Part shown: in pieces, positions 5,178 through 7,525 of the stretch
Numbering within the stretch: the first letter of the stretch is position 1
Layout: the number at the start of each line of letters is the position of its first letter
Assembly (NCBI GenBank): GCA_018814945.1
Contig: JAHIYT010000056.1
Location: 1 to 7,525, forward strand
DNA from: Patescibacteria group bacterium
Lineage (GTDB): Bacteria; Patescibacteriota; Gracilibacteria; UM-FILTER-43-11
Reading direction: 5' to 3'
Length of the DNA: 7,525 nucleotides
Position numbers and translations under genes: made by a program
Notes under the pieces: model-generated
Seen by the model: the letters and a program-made list of their open reading frames with translations, nothing else
What the model was told of the DNA's origin: nothing
The model's database searches: none

Positions 5178-6686
5178 TTATTCTTCGGCGTGTTTCATCA
5201 CCTCTCTAAATCTAACATATTCCATCAAACGAAGACCTGTCCATCTACCAAGAGCATAGTTAACAAGAAGTAATAACAGGATAATTTCCGGATGACCAAG
5301 GATCAAATTTTGTAAATACTGCCATTCAACAACCCAATAACAGATTAAGGATACAGCTGTTGTTTCAAGCATAAGAAGGAGCGCTGCATAAAAACCTTTA
5401 CCACCCAACGCACTTACAAACTTCTCGGCTAAGGTCGTCATAATAAGCATAGGGAAGACTGCAATTGTAGCAATCTGACTTAAGCCAAGATAAGTTCCAA
5501 ACGCAAGCATAAGGAGGATAATAAGAGTTGAAATTGTAAGCACTATCGCAATTCTCGGAATATGCAAAAGCCTGAATCGATCCAAAGCCTTTCTAAGAAT
5601 TGCTCCGGTTACAATAATAATAACCAAAATCACTAATCCAAACTTCAGACCAAGAGCCAAAAATGAAAGTGTGATAATAGAGGGTGTATAAAGACCAAAC
5701 GTTGTAATGCCAATAACTTGTTTTAAAAACGCAATAATAGTTGCAATAACAGGGAGCATAAGTAAAAGTACAATGGTATTACTTGGTATACCTTTGGTGA
5801 TCATAAAATTAACCAAATATGAAATTGAGTTCCATATGCCAACCCTCCCTGTTTCCTCATTTATGAGATTAAAATCTGAAACACTTGCTTCCAAATCGGC
5901 CAAAAATTCATCCACATTCTCAGATGTGATCAAATTTTTCAATTCATACTGACGAGTAATAATAATTTGTTTCGGCTGAATGATATTAAAATTCCCCTGC
6001 ATAATCCGCCCGAGCGTATTAAGACTTTCATCGGAAATAACAACAATACTTTTACCGGAAATATAGTCTCTGATCTGGGCTTCCTCTTCTTTGGGTGTTT
6101 GCTGAACCAAGCGAGTAAGTGCATTAATACCGCTACCACGAGCTGTCCAACTTACAATCACATTAGCACTATTAAGAATAGAAACTTGGTCAGCCAACTT
6201 CTTTGATAAAGATTCCTCCGACATAAAGGCGGTGGTACTGTCATAACTTTCTATCAGATATACATAGGTACCCTCTTCTTCAGCTTCAGATTTTAAATTT
6301 GCAATGTTTTCCTGTTTCTCAGTTACATCCGTAAGCATTAATACCAACTTTGTATAGGCATATACGTCCTTCATTATAGATTCCTCTTCCCTACCTTGAA
6401 TAATAGTTAACGTAACTGGATAATTACCAGGAGTTTGATAGGTATGAACCACTTCTTCACCAAAAAGAACGGGGCTGTTATCACCAAAATCCCATTTATA
6501 AGTAACTCTATCATCATTATCCACCAAAAATGATGGAGAGGCGTCAAAGATAATACTTTTATCGACCTGTACAACATCTTGAGAGATAATAACAGGACGT
6601 AATTTGTTCAAATCAAACTCAACTGCAAAAGCAAATGACGGAAGCATGAAGAGTAATAGAAGAATTGATGTTAAAAATTTTTTCAT
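5178..6686 (-). CDS. PKD-domain, 7TM_transglut membrane protein
   Basis: A 502-residue membrane protein. Residues 1-21 are a signal peptide (MKK, hydrophobic core, AFA). Residues about 30-112 are a PKD domain (FDASPSF 47-53, YKWDFGD 63-69, HTYQTPGNYPVTLTI 81-95), a beta-sandwich usual in outer-facing proteins. Residues about 113-270 look like an alpha/beta domain with repeated strands (KLVLMLTDV, NVIVSW, KSIVVIS, QIIITR), family not recognised. From about 301 to 480 lie seven hydrophobic segments with hallmarks of the 7TM_transglut family (PF14402): QVIGITTFGLYTP (323-335), LLHIPRIAIVLT (373-384), LAEKFVSA (419-426), and LGRWTGLRLMEYVRFRE (479-495). Known relatives usually carry an inactive transglutaminase domain before the 7TM part; I see none here. 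It lies between ilvE (34 bp) and the fused ligase (120 bp), on the same strand. In other bacteria 7TM_transglut genes neighbour RimK-like ligases, so it is probably the membrane partner of that enzyme. Confidence 0.85.
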   Translation of the reverse strand: MKKFLTSILLLLFMLPSFAFAVEFDLNKLRPVIISQDVVQVDKSIIFDASPSFLVDNDDRVTYKWDFGDNSPVLFGEEVVHTYQTPGNYPVTLTIIQGREEESIMKDVYAYTKLVLMLTDVTEKQENIANLKSEAEEEGTYVYLIESYDSTTAFMSEESLSKKLADQVSILNSANVIVSWTARGSGINALTRLVQQTPKEEEAQIRDYISGKSIVVISDESLNTLGRIMQGNFNIIQPKQIIITRQYELKNLITSENVDEFLADLEASVSDFNLINEETGRVGIWNSISYLVNFMITKGIPSNTIVLLLMLPVIATIIAFLKQVIGITTFGLYTPSIITLSFLALGLKFGLVILVIIIVTGAILRKALDRFRLLHIPRIAIVLTISTLIILLMLAFGTYLGLSQIATIAVFPMLIMTTLAEKFVSALGGKGFYAALLLMLETTAVSLICYWVVEWQYLQNLILGHPEIILLLLLVNYALGRWTGLRLMEYVRFREVMKHAEE

Positions 6687-6689
6687 ATA

Positions 6690-6720
6690 ATGATAAATGA
6701 TAAATGAAAAATTATAAATG
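6690..6720. repeat. Short 7-bp repeats in the ilvE-membrane protein gap
   Basis: The 34-bp gap is made of atgataa (6690-6696 and 6697-6703), the variant atgaaaa (6704-6710), and a further ataaatg at 6714-6720. It is another low-complexity spacer, but of a different sequence from those at 847-900 and 5079-5170. No Shine-Dalgarno sequence is visible for the membrane-protein gene within it. Confidence 0.55.
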
Positions 6721-7525
6721 TTAATTGACGTATGTTAGCCATTTTTTATATTTCGGATTTTTACCTTTTACGATTTTTAAGTATTCTTTTTTCAATTCTG
6801 CAGTAATTGGCCCCATTTTCTCATCTCCTATCTTCTTATTATCAAGTGAACCAATCGCAGTTATTTCCGCAGCGGTGCCAGATAAAAATGCTTCATCAGC
6901 TGAATAAATATCTTTTAATTTTAGATTTTTCTCTATAACTTTATACCCATTATCACGAGCTAAGGCCATTATGGCATCTCTTGTAAATCCAGGGAGTATA
7001 TTGTCGCTAGGCGGAGTATACAGTATACCATTTTTAACAATAAAAATATTCTCCCCTGGCCCTTCTGCGACATTCCCCTTGTAGTCCAAAAATAGTGCTT
7101 CATCAAAACCAGCCTTATGAATTTCCAAACTGGCAATTATTGAATTCGCATAATGACCTGTGACTTTTGCATCCACAATCGTGCTATCAGGATGAAGGCG
7201 CATATATTTAGAGGTTTTTACCTTTATAGCCTGACCACCTAAATAAGAAGAAAAGCTCAAAGCAAGTATTGCGACATTTACAGGTGCACCCAATGGACAC
7301 AACCCCATCTTTCCATAACCATAATAACCAAGGGGGCGTATATATCCATTCTTAACATTATTTTTCTTTAATAATTTTACAATCACGTCACATAATTCCT
7401 TTTGGGTATATGGCATTTTTAGATTAATAGGAGTCGCTGAATAAAAGAAGCGTTTAATATGATCTTGTAACCTGAATATAGCAGGACCATCCGGCGTACT
7501 ATAAAAACGGATACCCTCAAATATA
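6721..7525 (-). CDS. ilvE: Branched-chain amino acid aminotransferase (IlvE), N-terminus cut by window end
   Basis: IlvE is a PLP-dependent fold-type IV aminotransferase. It moves the amino group between glutamate and the branched 2-oxo acids to make Leu, Ile and Val. The frame is open to the right edge (267 residues visible; about 300 expected). It begins with FEGIRFYSTPDGPAIFRLQD, which is conserved IlvE N-terminal sequence, so the ATG at 7416 (within NLKMPYTQKEL) is internal and not the start. The PLP lysine is in DAKVTGHYANS (codon at 7165-7167). Cofactor and substrate loops follow: EGPGENIF, PPSDNILPGFTRDAI and SGTAAEIT, with the usual end GPIT...WLTYVN. No break or missing key residue is seen. 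The membrane-protein gene starts 34 bp downstream on the same strand, so the two may share a transcript; a functional link is not evident. Confidence 0.95.
   Translation of the reverse strand, partial: IFEGIRFYSTPDGPAIFRLQDHIKRFFYSATPINLKMPYTQKELCDVIVKLLKKNNVKNGYIRPLGYYGYGKMGLCPLGAPVNVAILALSFSSYLGGQAIKVKTSKYMRLHPDSTIVDAKVTGHYANSIIASLEIHKAGFDEALFLDYKGNVAEGPGENIFIVKNGILYTPPSDNILPGFTRDAIMALARDNGYKVIEKNLKLKDIYSADEAFLSGTAAEITAIGSLDNKKIGDEKMGPITAELKKEYLKIVKGKNPKYKKWLTYVN

Noticed and set aside
7414..7416. ATG as the start of ilvE
   Set aside because: The same frame stays open to the window edge and encodes conserved IlvE N-terminal sequence (FEGIRFYSTPDG, IFRLQDHIKR), so this Met is internal.
1..7525. 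Recoded TGA (Gly or Trp) as in some CPR or Mycoplasma lineages
   Set aside because: All recognised proteins reach family length without in-frame TGA, and Trp is encoded by TGG. The use of only TAA stops is a bias, not evidence for recoding.

Overview
The window is AT-rich bacterial DNA from an organism that reads the standard code: every confident gene gives a full-length protein without reading through TGA. Bacterial L25 (Ctc type), QueA and IlvE place it in Bacteria. Weak or absent Shine-Dalgarno sequences, a TAA stop on every intact gene, and short low-complexity repeats filling several intergenic gaps resemble genomes of uncultured Patescibacteria (CPR). That placement is an inference, not something the sequence proves.

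Layout. On the + strand, 1-1922 holds the tail of a CBS-domain protein, rplY (L25/Ctc), a 74-bp inverted-repeat spacer, and queA. queA is split by a single-base frameshift near 1404-1410, although both halves are well conserved. On the - strand, reading from the right edge, come ilvE (cut by the window end), a PKD + 7TM_transglut membrane protein, a 14-bp tandem-repeat spacer, and a 788-residue multidomain enzyme. A textbook sigma-70 promoter (TTGACA-16-TATAAT) then starts a two-gene unit of small unrecognised proteins. The last of these overlaps the 3' end of queA tail to tail.

The most interesting part is 2691-6686. The 788-residue protein appears to join three enzyme-type modules: a RimK-related ATP-grasp amidoligase, a small retropepsin-like (RimB/PF05618-like) aspartic protease domain with a degenerate DTG motif (DST), and a MATCAP/DUF1704 'QEGLA' metallopeptidase with HEVETH and EEGLA motifs. 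The gene directly upstream encodes a 7TM_transglut membrane protein. Its outer part is a PKD domain plus an alpha/beta region, not the usual inactive transglutaminase. RimK-like ligase, 7TM_transglut and RimB-like protease genes are known to be neighbours in other bacteria. Here ligase and protease are fused, and a tubulin-carboxypeptidase-like peptidase is added. I infer a membrane-associated system that adds and removes amino acids on a peptide or protein substrate. The substrate cannot be read from the sequence.
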